Source: Centrapalus pauciflorus (taxonomy: Eukaryota > Streptophyta > Magnoliopsida > Asterales > Asteraceae). From it: a stretch of 64,000 nucleotides of DNA. The position numbers were made by a program, and so were the translations under genes. This document shows positions 32,051-43,232 of the stretch, piece after piece. Every line of letters begins with the position of its first letter. Position 1 is the first letter of the stretch. The stretch covers positions 98,288 through 162,287 of the forward strand of contig JAANYP010000164.1 in NCBI GenBank assembly GCA_020465985.1. Reading direction: 5' to 3'. Under the pieces are notes generated by a model, which was not told where the DNA came from, did no database searches, and saw only the letters and a program-made list of their open reading frames with translations.

Positions 32051-33490
32051 GACTCATACTTCATTTTCGTCTACTCTTATCGATGAAATTCTTATTGCCC
32101 AAGCTGAAGCCTTGAAAGAAGAAAACCTCAACTCTGAGGATATGAAAGGGCAACTTCAATTCATAATCGATAGCCCTCGTGGCTTAAAACATTTCAAGAA
32201 TCACATCTGGGTTCCCAAATTTGGTGACAATCGACGGAAAATCCTTTTAGAAGCTCACTGTTCTAACTTCTCAGTACATCCTGGCAGCACCAAGATGTAC
32301 AACGATTTAAAAGCTGAGTATTGGTGGCCTGGTATGAAAAGAGACGTGGGTCAGGATGTCGAGAATTGTGTTACTTGTTGGCTAGTCAAAGCGGAGCATC
32401 AGCAGCCTTACGACAGTCTTCAGCCTTTACCGATCCCCGAGAGGATGTTCGATCATATAACAATGGATTTTGTGACAAAGCTGCCGACTACGCGAAGACA
32501 ACACGATGCTATATGGGTCATAATGGATCGTTTAACGAAAGTCACGCATTTCATTCCAATTTGCGAGAACTACTCATTGGAGAAGCTGGCTAAGTTGTAT
32601 ATAGATGAGATCGTTACTCGACATGGAGTGCCTTTGTCAATCGTGTCTAACCGCGACAGCCGATTTACTTCAAGGTTTTGGAGTGCGTTACAAGAAGGAT
32701 TAGGCACCAAGATCAAAATGAGCACGACATATCATCCACAGCCTGATGGCCAAAGCGAGTGCACGATCCTTACATTTGAAGATATGTTGCGGGCTTGTGT
32801 TCTTGAATTTAGCGGTAATTGGGACGACTACTTGCCTTTAGCAGAGTTTTCTTACAACAACAGCTATCACTCATCTATCAAAGTTGCACCTTTTGAAGCC
32901 TTATATGGACGCAAGTGCCGAACGCATACTTGTTGGCATGAAGCCGGTGAAGCACCAATCCTCGGTCCCGAATTACTTCAACAGACTAACGATAAGATTC
33001 GAATCATACGCCAACGACTGGAAACTGCTCAATCTCGACAGAATTTGTATCACGACCGACGCCATAAGCCACTGGAATTTCAGAAGGATGATTATGTGGT
33101 ATCGAAGGTCTCACCGATGAAAGGCGTGTTCAGATTCGGAAAACGTGGCAAGTTAGCACCTCGATTCATAGGTCCTTTTAAGATCATTAAACGTGTTGGA
33201 ACTCAATCCTATTTCTTGGAGTTGTCGATCGAATTATGAAATATACACCCTGTATTTCATGTATCACAATTGAGGAAGTGTAATGAAAATGAAAACGAAA
33301 ACTGGGCCGATCATTTGAGTTACAAGATTAACGAGAAGCTGCAATGTGATGAGCCTGAGATTATTCTGGAGACAAAGATGAAAAAGCTAAGAAACCAAGA
33401 AGTGGCAATGGAGAACTTCTCATGGTACTTCCCATACCTGGGAATCTGAACAAGACATGAGGCTTCGATATCCACATCTGTTTGGGCCTT
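32051..33490 (+). pseudogene. Integrase of element C, chromodomain damaged
   Basis: HHCC region: EAHCSNFSVHPG, YWWPGMKRDV, NCVTCWLVKAEHQ. Core: TMDFVTKLP, VSNRDSRFTS (Asn replaces the Asp of the SDRDSRF motif) and YHPQPDGQSE. GKLAPRFIGPFKI leads to a TGA at 33237-33239. In the chromodomain-like end a 14-bp deletion between two GCAATGG words (33405-33411; compare 23449-23469 in B) removes the FVQW region and shifts the frame. The integrase core otherwise reads through. Confidence 0.87.
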
Positions 33491-33739
33491 AGGTACTTCG
33501 AGGACGAAGTGCAAGCGTGGTGGGCTCATACTATAAGACCTTGCTTTTTAATTCGTGCATTTGTATTGTAATTTGCGTTTTATGATGAATTTGTGGAGTT
33601 AATGAAATTAATTGCTAAAATATTCAATTAAAAGTTGGAAATAATTTTAAAGTTAATTATATGCTAAGCATTTTCAATTTTAAATAAAGAGGAACGATTA
33701 AACATGTTGGTGGCAAATGTGTAAGGGATTGAACTTGCA

Positions 33740-33945
33740 AATAGATATAAACCTAAAATGTGAACTAAAAGCTCATTTTATCACCAACCCACAATCAAAC
33801 TTTCTGCTCCTTTCTCCTCCTCCACGGTTCAACAACAAAATTCATCAAAACTTCATCTCAATATTGCTACAAAATTAGAAATCAAAGCCAAGAAAACTAT
33901 CAACAAGGATCAAACAACCATAATTTACAAGATTTCAAGGTAATT
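33740..33945 (+). promoter_or_regulatory. Weak TATA box, leader and candidate 5' splice donor of LTR C
   Basis: GATATAAACC lies at about 33744, then a C-rich leader (TTTCTGCTCCTTTCTCCTCC) and TTTCAAG|GTAATTTC with GT at 33940-33941. The 5' LTR copy at 7558-7568 keeps the same donor. Confidence 0.5.
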
Positions 33946-34677
33946 TCATGTTAAATTGGTTGAGATTGGGTTATATGAAACCCACAGTTTCTTTGGTTTT
34001 AGGAATCAATGTTAACCTTGAATGCATAAAAATCAAACCAAGTCTAGTGTTATGAAGTAGAAATTACATCTACACATGTTATAATTATGAATTTAAGTGA
34101 ACTGTGTGCTTGTGAGTCATGTATAATTGTCTGCATTAATGGGATACCGAAACCTCAGGGAAGCATTTGGCCTTCGGCCATGATTCAAAGCATGCATGAG
34201 TTATTGGTTCATCCTTTTTACTCTTAAAACCACCTTCAATCTCCCTAATTCAGTTGCTGAAACAAAATAAAACAGAAAGCACGAGCTTGAGCGTGTTTGT
34301 AAGATGATAATATCGAAACCCACAATGTTATGCTGAAACCTATGGAAACTAAGTGAGTACCGTAACCTTTACCCAATATATATTGAAACCCTCCTTAATA
34401 CCGAAACCGTGCCAGGTTTCGGTATGAGTTAAATGCTGAAACCTTCCTAATACTGAAACCCATTTCATGCAGCCTACCGAAACCTTTAATACTATAACCT
34501 CTAAGCCTATTGAAACTATATGAAGATACCGAAACCTTGTTGAGGTGCTGAAATTATATGAAAACCAAGGTTTCGGTATCGTTCAAACCGAAACAATGAA
34601 CTTATAACTTCATGGTCTTGTGTGTGTGTATTAGGTGTGTATAGTGAGTATATATGCATGTATGTGTGTTGTATGTG

Positions 34678-34680
<3 letters not shown>

Positions 34681-34774
<94 letters not shown>

Positions 34775-34788
34775 GACACACACACACG
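34681..34788 (+). repeat. TA-TG-TA-CA compound microsatellite
   Basis: TA to about 34730, TG to 34769, a short TA, and CA to about 34788. The ORFs over it on both strands are low-complexity artefacts. Confidence 0.95.
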
Positions 34789-36048
34789 CATATACAAAGC
34801 AAAATTAAGTAATATGTGAATATATATGAATACAACAAATATATTATGTGTTAAGTGTATATATAATGGCATTCTTAAATACAATTAAGTGGCCATTGGC
34901 CAAACTTAATTGTATTTAACAAGCTACAAAACATTTAAGCAATAATGTATGTTCAAAATTTTTTATTATTATAAACTAGTCTTGTTAATTTGTTATACAC
35001 TCTGTAATGTAAATTACAGACACTTCACTGCATGCTGGGTATTAAATTAAAAACATATAATTCGGTTACGAGTTGAAGCTGAAATGCCCGAATATATAAA
35101 AGCTTATTTAAAGTTTTAAAGCCTTCAGAAATAGTGCAAAGCTAGAGTTAAAGTCTAGATATGCCGAGCAAGCGTTTCAGAGTATTACAAAGCATAAAAC
35201 AGTACTGTGATTAACAGTTATTTTTGTTTGCATGTATTTTATGTAATTGAGACATAATTTGCTTCTATATTCCTTCTTTGGACTTCAATAGACTTTTGTG
35301 AGTGAAGGTGAACACTGTGGTACAGGTGGTGCCTAGCTTACCCGGATCTTACATCTGATCTATTAATGTGTATAATTTATTGCATTCTGTTTATTATTCT
35401 ACATATTATACAGAAAGCTTTGTCTGAGCGTTTCTTTGTGCATTTCATAAGCAATTTACATTTCAGCAAGCAATTATCATGCACACCACTATCTCGAAGC
35501 ATTATGCGGGTAGCTAGCCGCGCATCACAGATTGATCATCTGTTAGTGGTAACCCTAGTGGTGGCATCTCCTTTTTAGCGTGCAATGTCTCAATTGTGCA
35601 AGCATTCATTCTGAGTATAAGCATTTACAAGCAAGTAAACTTTGCAGCCTTTACAGGCATAATTCTTTTAGACATATATCTTACATGCATCATGAGTTTT
35701 TGTTAACTCACTAAGCAATTAGAACAGTTGCTACTCATAATTTTACAGGCAAAGGTAAAGAGCAAGCCGGACCATCTGCTTAGGTCTACTTTCTATTCAA
35801 CCAAGAGGACTTAGCTCACTATTCAGCTTGTGGTATAGTATTGAGTTGCTTAGGGATCTGGGTAGCTGCTTTTATTAAAATGTGATACAATAGCAACTTA
35901 GCTTTGTAACCTTGTAGCACGTGTAGTGCATGACTGTACTGTAATACTTTATTTAGATTTATGAAAGCTTTGGACTTATTATTATGTTTATGGCAATTTT
36001 TATTTATTCCTGGGATTAAGGAAGCGTGTTTAAAGCAAGGATGTGACA

Positions 36049-36154
36049 ATTAAAAGGCCTTAACTTATACGCTTAAGTCTATCAAAAAGGTTTGATTGAA
36101 AATCTCCGCCTATGATATAGAACAGGTTTGATTGAGACGTTTTTGTGCCTAACA
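36049..36154 (-). repeat. Start of the 3' LTR of copia D
   Basis: On the minus strand it reads TGTTAGGCACAAAAACG from 36154 downward and resembles 8518-8620 in E. The rest of the LTR lies left of element C, outside the window. Confidence 0.82.
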
Positions 36155-36166
36155 ATCTCCCCCTAC
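36155..36166 (-). promoter_or_regulatory. Polypurine tract of copia D
   Basis: On the minus strand AGGGGGAGAT precedes the LTR directly. It is the plus-strand primer site. Confidence 0.85.
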
Positions 36167-36479
36167 TTGCGATATTCAGCCTAAGCTGATTTTATCAATG
36201 ATCACTATATACAATCACATTACAGTTGCAGAAATCAAAATACATCATTGAAGTAAAATAAAGGATCAGTTTATACATACTGATATTGATATAAACAACA
36301 TATGTTTTTACAAGTACAACTAATATATTGGAATAAATTACAACAAATATCATAAAGTACAACTTACGTATAGAAAAAATTCAACGCTTTTGGACTGTTG
36401 AAGTTGGGAGCAAATAATGTTAAGCCTTTCCAACAAATAGACAACTTCCATTCTTCATCTACTCATCACCAGTAGATGG
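36166..36479 (-). other. 3' untranslated segment of copia D
   Basis: About 310 bp between the end of ORF3 and the polypurine tract. AT-rich, no ORF or motif recognised. Confidence 0.6.
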
Positions 36480-38963
36480 ACCTTGTCGCTATTCTTCAGC
36501 TTTCTTCTGAGCCCGTTGTATACTGGCCTCAATATCTTCTAACTCAAGTCTGAGGAACATAAATTCATGGTGCTCAAATTCTCCTCTTCTATAGAAAGCT
36601 TTAAGCGGAACCCATATGATGACACTCCATCTTGCATGCTTCTCAAAAAGCTTTAGAGAGTCTGAAGGCTATTATTTGTTTAAGACAAGCTTTGTGAAGG
36701 TCTGAAGCTCTTTAAATGCACATTCTTGTAGACAGATAATCCTCAAATAATACTCCTACTTCAGACTCTTCAATAAACTTGCCTTCCTCAGGTTCAACCC
36801 AACAAGCAGGCTGCAATCATCTCCTTTGATCTCGACAACGTAGAGCCCTTGCTCAATCATCATGACCAGTTCCTCAAGCTCTGTATCTTTCTTTTGTCTC
36901 CTAAGCTTGATCTTATATTCCACTTGTGAGATACCCTTGATCAAATCATCTGAGATCAAGCCTAAGTCTTTCACTTACTCCATCAGCTTTTTAACATATG
37001 CACTGATAGTGTTAGCAGTTTCAGATTTTGATATGCTCAGGGCAACAGCAAGTTCGACCCATTCTCTATATCCCATGTTTGCAACATCAGTGGATTCATA
37101 AGCTTCCAGTTCAGGACCTTCAGCACCATGCCTAGTGATTTGAAGCTTCCAAGGTTGATTCTTCCTTTTAATGGGAATAGCCTTGACAAGTGTCTCATCT
37201 ATTTGCCACATCAAAGAACTCTTTCCTTGCCATATTGTCAAAATGTAACTTGGTCCTTGCTGATGAAGAAATAGAGGTTACAGTCTTTCCTTTGGTCACT
37301 AAGACCTTTGAACCTTGCTCATTTTCACCTCCCTTACCACTGACTGACTCATTAGCAGCTCCCACCAATTTCCTTTGAAGTTCCAAGGAGGGCATTTTGA
37401 TTTTTCTTGCCTCCTTGTCAGCAAGGGCTTGAGCAGCTTTGGCTGAGGCTTCCTACTTCTTCAATCTTTCAAAGATCTCAGCTTGCTCTTGTTTCCACTA
37501 ATAATAAGTATCTAGTGGAAACCCATGTCTTTGGCTTGAGCTTTGTCAAATTTGAGTTGAAGGGCCTTTTGAGTATCAGTATCCACAGCAGCTTTTCCTT
37601 TGCCTTTTGCGGCCTTGGACAGGGCTATTTTAGCAGTTTCCTCTTCTTCTTCCTCAGATGTTTCCAAGATTAACTGTATTGTTTTCCATAGCCTGTCACC
37701 AGGGATAGATTCCTCCCCCTTAGATGGTGCAGGGCTTGGAGATCTAGCCTGAGTAGGCTTAGCAGCTTTCCTAGAAACTGTGCAAGTACCTGCAGCATCA
37801 CCAGTTTGTAAATGACCTGCTGCTTGGCGAACTAAAGTTGCTTTCTCCTTTGAGGGAGATGAAGATTTCTGCACCTTAGAATTTGTCTTCGAGGCAGATT
37901 TCTCCCCATTTGAAGGAGATGACACAGAGCCTTCAACATCAGCTCTTCCTGGAGGAACTGATCCAACAGGCTTGGCTGCAACAGGCTTGGTAACATGTCT
38001 TGAACCAAGCAAGCTATGCACTAAGAAAGCCAAGTTATCCTTGACCTCAGCTAACTGGGTAACACACGTTTCAAGGGAAGAAGAATGGGAATTGGCAAAG
38101 GTGGAGAGCTGGGAAATAGCAGTCCTGTTAGTGTCAGTGAACACCAGACTTTGAAGCTATGCAAGAGTTAGTTCAAGCTATTCATGCATATCATCAAAGC
38201 CTGCTGCCATTATGTTTGAAAGGGATACCACTAAGGTATTTAGAAATGCTATGGTGGAGGGCAGTGTGGTAGAGCAGGTTTCAGCAATACCTGACAGTTG
38301 CTGGGAAACAGCTATCAAGTTTGGACACCGAGTCTTGTTGGTGAGAGAGTACAGAGGAAAGGGATGAGGAGAGTTGTTGCAGCTGTGCAGTGAGTGCTAG
38401 CAGCTGAGATGAATAGTGAGGTTGGGGAGCAGGGGTTGGAAAGGATGTCCTGAAAGAATTAAGAAATGATTTTAGCTGTACAGACACAGAGTCTGCTATT
38501 GTGGAGGAAAGAGTAGTCATAGAGGTTTCCAAAGATCTAACTTTGTTAGACAGCACAGAAAGCTGTTCCTTCAAAGAAAGATCTTTGGGGGATGGAGGAG
38601 TATGGGTGGATTGTTTTGATTGTGTGGATGGAGATGAGTGTGAGGGTGATGAGTGAGGGGTGTGAGGATCACTGTAAGATGGTAGGGGCACATTAGAAAG
38701 AAGTTCCATTTTCTGGGCATAAGTCAAGTGACCCATTTTGGAAGGATCAAGGAGACCTTCAGCAGTGGCTAAACCTACTTCATCAGGTGAGGGGACAGGG
38801 GATTGTTGCCTTTCAGATGCCACTGGTATTGGGACACCATCATCAAGACCATGGGTGGTTCCCTTAGTAGTGCCTTGGTTTTGAGGCACCTCTTCATGGG
38901 GAGAGGAGATGTGCATTTCAACATCATCAATAGTGAAAGCTGATGGTTTTGAGGCACCTCTTC
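36480..38963 (-). pseudogene. ORF3 of copia D, C-terminal two thirds
   Basis: From 38963 down: VEMHISSPHEEV (compare VEMHIPSPHCEV in E), a P/S/T/H-rich disordered stretch, a helical segment (LSVLSNKVRSLETSM), a Q/S-rich stretch, then after frameshifts another S/K/P/E-rich stretch (38144-37512), and a folded-looking C-terminal region (LQITRHGAEGPELEAYES, YREWVELAVALS, VKKLME; 37241-36756) ending in a charged helix (LRLELEDIEASIQRAQKKAEE) before stops near 36497. It supplies the C-terminal half that E has lost. No known enzyme motif is visible. Confidence 0.7.
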
Positions 38964-40097
38964 TGTACCTAATAAGACTATTATTTTATGTTTTTTTTTA
39001 TCATTTTAGGATCGTTTTAAGCACCGATACTTTGTAACTTTATTATTATTATTACTCCTAAATTATATTTCAGGGTCAAGACATCAAACGGAAGCAACTC
39101 GAGAAAATTTAGCGCGATCCGAGCCGGAGGGGGCACAGGCCTGCGCTGCCCTACTCTACAAAACATAAGAATTGATAGTTAGAGACGACTTCCAGCGCAA
39201 CCCAGCATAGGCCAGGCCGTAACCCCAGCGCAGGGGGGCGCAGGCCTACGCCCAGGCCTACGCTGGTGCGATGCCCAATGAATCCATACGTGTTTTCTAC
39301 CCCAGAAACCCTAATTTCACATTCTCTACAAATAGGGGTCGAGAGCTCTCGTTTTAGGAGGTCCAAAACGTGTTGAAAGAATAGGCGAAGCCCTGCCGGA
39401 GTGGAATCACGACTCAACTATGAAGACGGTGTTTGACGTTCATAATGACATCTCCAATCACTGACGATGACGAGCACACCATGAGCGGCTAAACTCCATA
39501 GCCATTTGCGGAGGATCTTCGACTAAGTGTTACTTTATCGCATTTCACTTTATGTTTTGATGAATATTGGATTTGTTAAACAATTTATGTGTATTCAAAT
39601 GATAAGCATTCAGTTATGATTTTGATTATGTGTTTTGGTTAGTAAAAGCAAGATAGTTCATCGTAGTGTTATTGTTTGTGCCGAGTCCATTAGATTTAGG
39701 ATTAAGACGAGTAATGAACATTGTATGCGCTATGCTGAGAGTTATTGATGAATACAGATACGATTATTTTAAACCACGTAATTAATTATGTCTATGTGAT
39801 TGTTGCATGAAATTCGATTGGGTAATAACTTATGTCGTAGTGATTCCGTGAATGGTTATCTTTTACTTGATTTGTTAATCGATCCGTTAGTTATTCGCTA
39901 TTATTTTTGTTATAATTAAACGCAATCATTATTCCAAACAATTCAATCATTTTACAATTTAATCACTTTTAATAAACTAAAGAAAGTGGCTAATTAACTC
40001 TAATTACATATGCACTTCCTGCGGATTTGACCCTTACTTCCATACGCTAATAGTTAGATTTAAGGCTATTTCTACAGGCCACGATGACGGCTCGTCA
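38964..40097 (+). repeat. 5' LTR of element F (1134 bp)
   Basis: It starts TGTACCTAAT and ends GGCTCGTCA, immediately before GATTTTGGCGTC. The left boundary is inferred from where copia D homology stops and TG begins. It contains a GC-rich block of GCGCAGGCCTACGC-like words (39133-39275), a TACAAATAG box at 39327-39335 and no gene. The 88-codon minus frame at 39151-39417 overlies the GC-rich block and is not supported. Confidence 0.75.
39133..39335 (+). promoter_or_regulatory. GC-rich word block and TATA-like box of LTR F
   Basis: Words such as CAGGCCTGCGCT, CCAGCGCA and GCAGGCCTACGC recur about eight times in 140 bp, then TACAAATAGGG at 39327. This is the only GC-rich block in an otherwise AT-rich window. 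The position upstream of the TATA-like box suggests U3. Confidence 0.55.
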
Positions 40098-40118
40098 GAT
40101 TTTGGCGTCGTTGCTGGT
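40098..40118 (+). promoter_or_regulatory. Primer-binding site of element F
   Basis: GATTTTGGCGTCGTTGCTGG follows the LTR end. Athila/Tat elements carry TTTGGCGCCGTTGCCGGGG-like sites at this position; this copy differs by C-to-T type changes. Confidence 0.8.
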
Positions 40119-40560
40119 GAGTGGTAAGGTTAGTTCGGGCTAGAAGTTAGTTTTTGGCCTTAGTTATAAGTTTTTAAGTGCTTTTCGTTTAGTTTATTTA
40201 GTCGTTAATTATTAGTATTAAAAATCACACAACAACTAAAAATTTAAAAAAGTAATTGTAGTCCTCTACTTTACCACCAAAAATATAATTAGTTTAATTA
40301 GTTAATTTAATTTAAAAGTTTTAATAGTTTATGCTTACACATCGATCGGCCAAAGGTTTGCCGCTATGATTCGAGCCCGAAATCGAAAAAGTAGCTAAAT
40401 CTAACCGAAAGACTGTCAGGATTCAAAAACAACAAGAATTAATCACGGAGAATTTAAACGAGCAAGAGGAAGAAATTCCCACTTTAGAAATTCCTAATTT
40501 AGAAAATCCTCTGATTTCGTCACGAAATCGTGATCAAGAAGAACTTGAGCATATAGTTTC
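40119..40560 (+). other. Leader of element F
   Basis: About 440 bp, AT-rich. From about 40380 one can read a charged, Q/E-rich peptide with stops, leading to MGEQARRT at 40565, so the true gag start is uncertain. Confidence 0.5.
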
Positions 40561-42110
40561 TAGGATGGGTGAGCAAGCGAGACGTACAGTTGAGTCACAT
40601 TACTGCCCTGGTGATGTACCCGACCCGTCATCCTGAAAACGACAACGAACCCGAAGTTCGTCCTCAATTATTTCAAATTTTTCCGATCTTCCGAGGGATG
40701 CCGAGTGAGGAACCTTACGAACATCTATTTGTGATCACACCTATTTGTAAAGCAAACCATGTGCGAGGTATAACCACCGATGGTTTAAAACTTCGATTAT
40801 TTCCTTTCTCGTTGAAAGAGAAAGTGAAAAATTTGTTTGTATCGTTACCGACCAATAGCATTACGACATAGGATCAAATGAAGAGAGAATCTCTCAACGA
40901 ATATTATCACATTAGTAAAAGTACCCAAAAAAGAAAGAAATCATCGGATTTAAACAAAAACCCGGTGAACAATTCTACGAAGCTTTTGATCTTATGAATG
41001 AGCTTTTGAGAGCTTGTCCACATCATGAAGTACCCAAATGGATGCTTATCAACACATTTTTTGATGGTGTGAGTCAAGAGAGTCGTAATATGATTATTGC
41101 TACCACGAGAGGCACATTTTTAGCTAAAGAAGATGAACTAATGAAGGGTTTTAGATCAAATCCTAATATATAAGTTAACTATGTCACATGCGGTGATCCA
41201 TCTCATCATTCTGAAGCATGCCCTCAAGTGCAATCCAATGAGGAATTCGCATATGAAGTTTACGATTTTAGAGCTCATAAAGAAAGGGATAACCCATTTT
41301 AGGATACCTATAATCCGGGGTGGAGAAATCATCCTAACTTATGATGGAAGAATGATCAGCCTACCGATCATCAATCCAAACCTAGATATGAAACACCAAA
41401 AGGAGACTATCAATATGGTTCTACTTCTGCAGCTAAAGATGAGCGATATTATAAGTCAAATCAACGTGATTTACCACAATTCCAAGTGGTAACGAATATG
41501 ACTTCTTCGTAATTCTCTGAATTTGCAGAATTTATGAAGCAACAGTCAGCTATTAGTACTAAGACCCTGGAGATGTTGAGTCGCCAGATGGGTCAGATAG
41601 CTGAGTCACTCACAAGACGTGAAGAGGGAAAGCTTCCTAGCAATACTATCTGTAATCCTTCACATTCTCATCATAGTAAAGATAAGAAACATGAAATAAA
41701 TGAGGTAAATGAGGTATCAAAGGTAACCACTTTGAGAAGTGGTAGAGAGGTAGATAATAAGATTGAGATGCCTAAGGAATAAGAGACGGAAGAAGATACC
41801 AACACCGAAGTCGTGTATGAAGAGAAAAAAGATCCAAAGAAGGAGCTTCCTAAGAAAGTAACTTTTAAGGAACAAATTAAAGCAGATATTCCAACTCCCA
41901 AAGTTGGAAAGATGTCTAAGGATCAGGACACCTCAGTTCCTCCTCCTCATCCAGCTGCTTTAGAAAACTCTTAATCTTCTCCTTACGGTAAAAGAGGCAC
42001 ACAACTAGAGGATCTGTGGGATTTATTTAATCAAGTTAAGATTAATATTCCATTGATCAAGGCTATTCAGCACGTTCCCTCTTATGCTAAATTCTAAAAA
42101 GATCTCTGCA
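40561..42110 (+). pseudogene. gag: gag of element F
   Basis: Athila gag motifs: FPIFRGMPSEEPYEHL, LRLFPFSLKEKVKNLF (about 40790-40838), SLPTNSITT followed by a TAG at 40869-40871 where Trp is expected, then after a shift FKQKPGEQFYEAF, ACPHHEVPKWMLINTFF and ESRNMIIATT. Later ISTKTLEMLSRQMGQIAESL (41556-41615) and a VTTLRSGREV motif (41724-41753) lead to an acidic segment and KVTFKEQ. Several stops and at least three frameshifts break it. There is no zinc knuckle I can confirm beyond YVTCGDPSHHSEAC. Confidence 0.82.
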
Positions 42111-42780
42111 CACAAAAGAGAAAGTTCAAGGTCTCACTCCTAAGCAAATCAATCTGACTGAACAATTAAGTGCAGTGATTTCAAGTTCTTTGCCTCCTAA
42201 GCTTAAAGATCCTGGATCACCATTGATCCTAGGGAATATAGGTAATGTGCAGATTAAAAAGGCACTACTTGATCTTGGAGCTAGTGTTAATATATTTCCT
42301 GGAAATTTGTTTGATAAACATGATGTAGGTCAGTTACAGACAACTGACATAATCTTGCAATTAGCAGATCGGTCAACCAAATGCCCAAGAGGTATTTTAT
42401 CAGATGTCATAGTTAAAGTTGAAGACTTTATTATCTAGTTGATTTCTTAGTCCTAGATACTGAGAGTTCAATAGGAGATAATCAACCAGCTATTATCTTA
42501 GGCAGACCTTTCTTAGCCACAATTAAAGCTAAATTAATTGTTGGACGGGAGCCATAGCTATCACATTTGGTAATCGTAAGTTAAGATTGAACGTGTTTAA
42601 TACTTCAAATGCTATCACTATCGATTCAGAGTGTAATCTGATTGATATGGTGAATGAGCTTGCGCAGCAGCATGGCTCATTAATTAATGCCAAAGATACC
42701 ACTAAGTTGTTCTTTGCTGAACATGATTTAGCCTAAATGAATTCTACTGAGTGTGATTAATTAGAGGTAGTCATGGAATC
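42111..42780 (+). pseudogene. Aspartic protease of element F
   Basis: ALLDLGASVNIFP (about 42271-42309) is the Athila active-site form, with DLG in place of DTG. LQLADRSTKCPRG and VKVEDFI follow. After a frameshift at about 42437 one reads VLDTESS, PAIILGRPFLAT and ITFGNRKLRL. TAA and TAG codons end each piece. Expected role is polyprotein cleavage. Confidence 0.83.
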
Positions 42781-43232
42781 CACATTAGAAGCGAAACAAC
42801 CACCATGGACCCATAGGACTTAAAAATTACCTACTGATTTACCTCAATCAGCAAAACCCTTAATAGAACAACCACCTGTTCTGGAAGTGAAAGAGTTGCC
42901 CGCTCATTTGAAGTATGCTTTTTTAGGTCAGAATGACACGTTACCTGTCATAATTTCATCAGATCTGACTGAAGAACAATAAAAACTCTACTGCAAGTAT
43001 TAGTCAAATATAAAGAAGCAGTAGGATGGACTATAGCTGATTTAAAAGGAATCACTCCCACTTTGTGTATGCATCGAATCATTACTGATCCAGAAGCTAA
43101 ACCAGCACGGGATGCACAAAGAAGACTAAATCCTAGTCTAAGAGAAGTAGTTAAAAAGGAAGTGTTAAAAGGGTTGGACGTTGGGATCATATATCCCATA
43201 TCTGATACAAATGGGTGAATCGAACCCATACT
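42781..43232 (+). pseudogene. RT N-terminal part of element F
   Basis: LPAHLKYAFLG (42897-42929) is the Athila pre-RT motif. After a frameshift near 42980 come GWTIADLKGITP, CMHRIITDPEAKP and VVKKEVLKGLDVGIIYPISD (43145-43206). A TGA follows, then ATACT and the start of A2. The rest is at 55226. Confidence 0.82.

Larger units (their letters stand above)
28645..36048 (+). mobile_element. Ty3/Gypsy chromovirus C, body and 3' LTR
   Basis: With its split 5' LTR (7313-7791 and 26762-28644) this forms element C. It shares gag, pol and the 3' half of the LTR with B, but the promoter half of the LTR differs. The right end, TGTGACA at 36048, abuts the reversed LTR of copia D (ATTAAAAGGCC), so C is inserted in D; the left target duplication is outside the window. 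Many stops are C-to-T changes. Confidence 0.88.
33532..36048 (+). repeat. 3' LTR of element C (2517 bp)
   Basis: It starts TATAAGACCTTGC and ends GATGTGACA. It has a weak TATA (GATATAAAC near 33744), a leader, donor CAAG|GTAATTT (GT 33940-33941), the CCGAAACC array (34140-34600), a compound microsatellite (34681-34788) and a 3' half homologous to LTR B. The 5'-terminal TA instead of TG is shared with LTR B. Confidence 0.9.
36049..38963 (-). mobile_element. Copia element D (SIRE-type), 3' part, minus strand
   Basis: Read on the minus strand: ORF3, a polypurine tract and the first 106 bp of the 3' LTR. ORF3 is homologous to that of copia E (LTNKVGSLETTM against LSNKVRSLETSM), and the LTR start TGTTAGGCAC is that of E. 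It is cut on the left by element C (36048) and on the right by element F (38964). Gag-pol of D is not in the window. It is a separate copy from E, because the two overlap in ORF3. Confidence 0.85.

Noticed and set aside
36049..38963. Possibility that D is the missing 3' part of E, moved by inversion
   Set aside because: D and E overlap in ORF3 with different sequence, so they are separate copies.
39151..39417. 88-codon minus frame in the GC-rich block
   Set aside because: GC-rich words favour open frames; no domain, opposite strand to the element.
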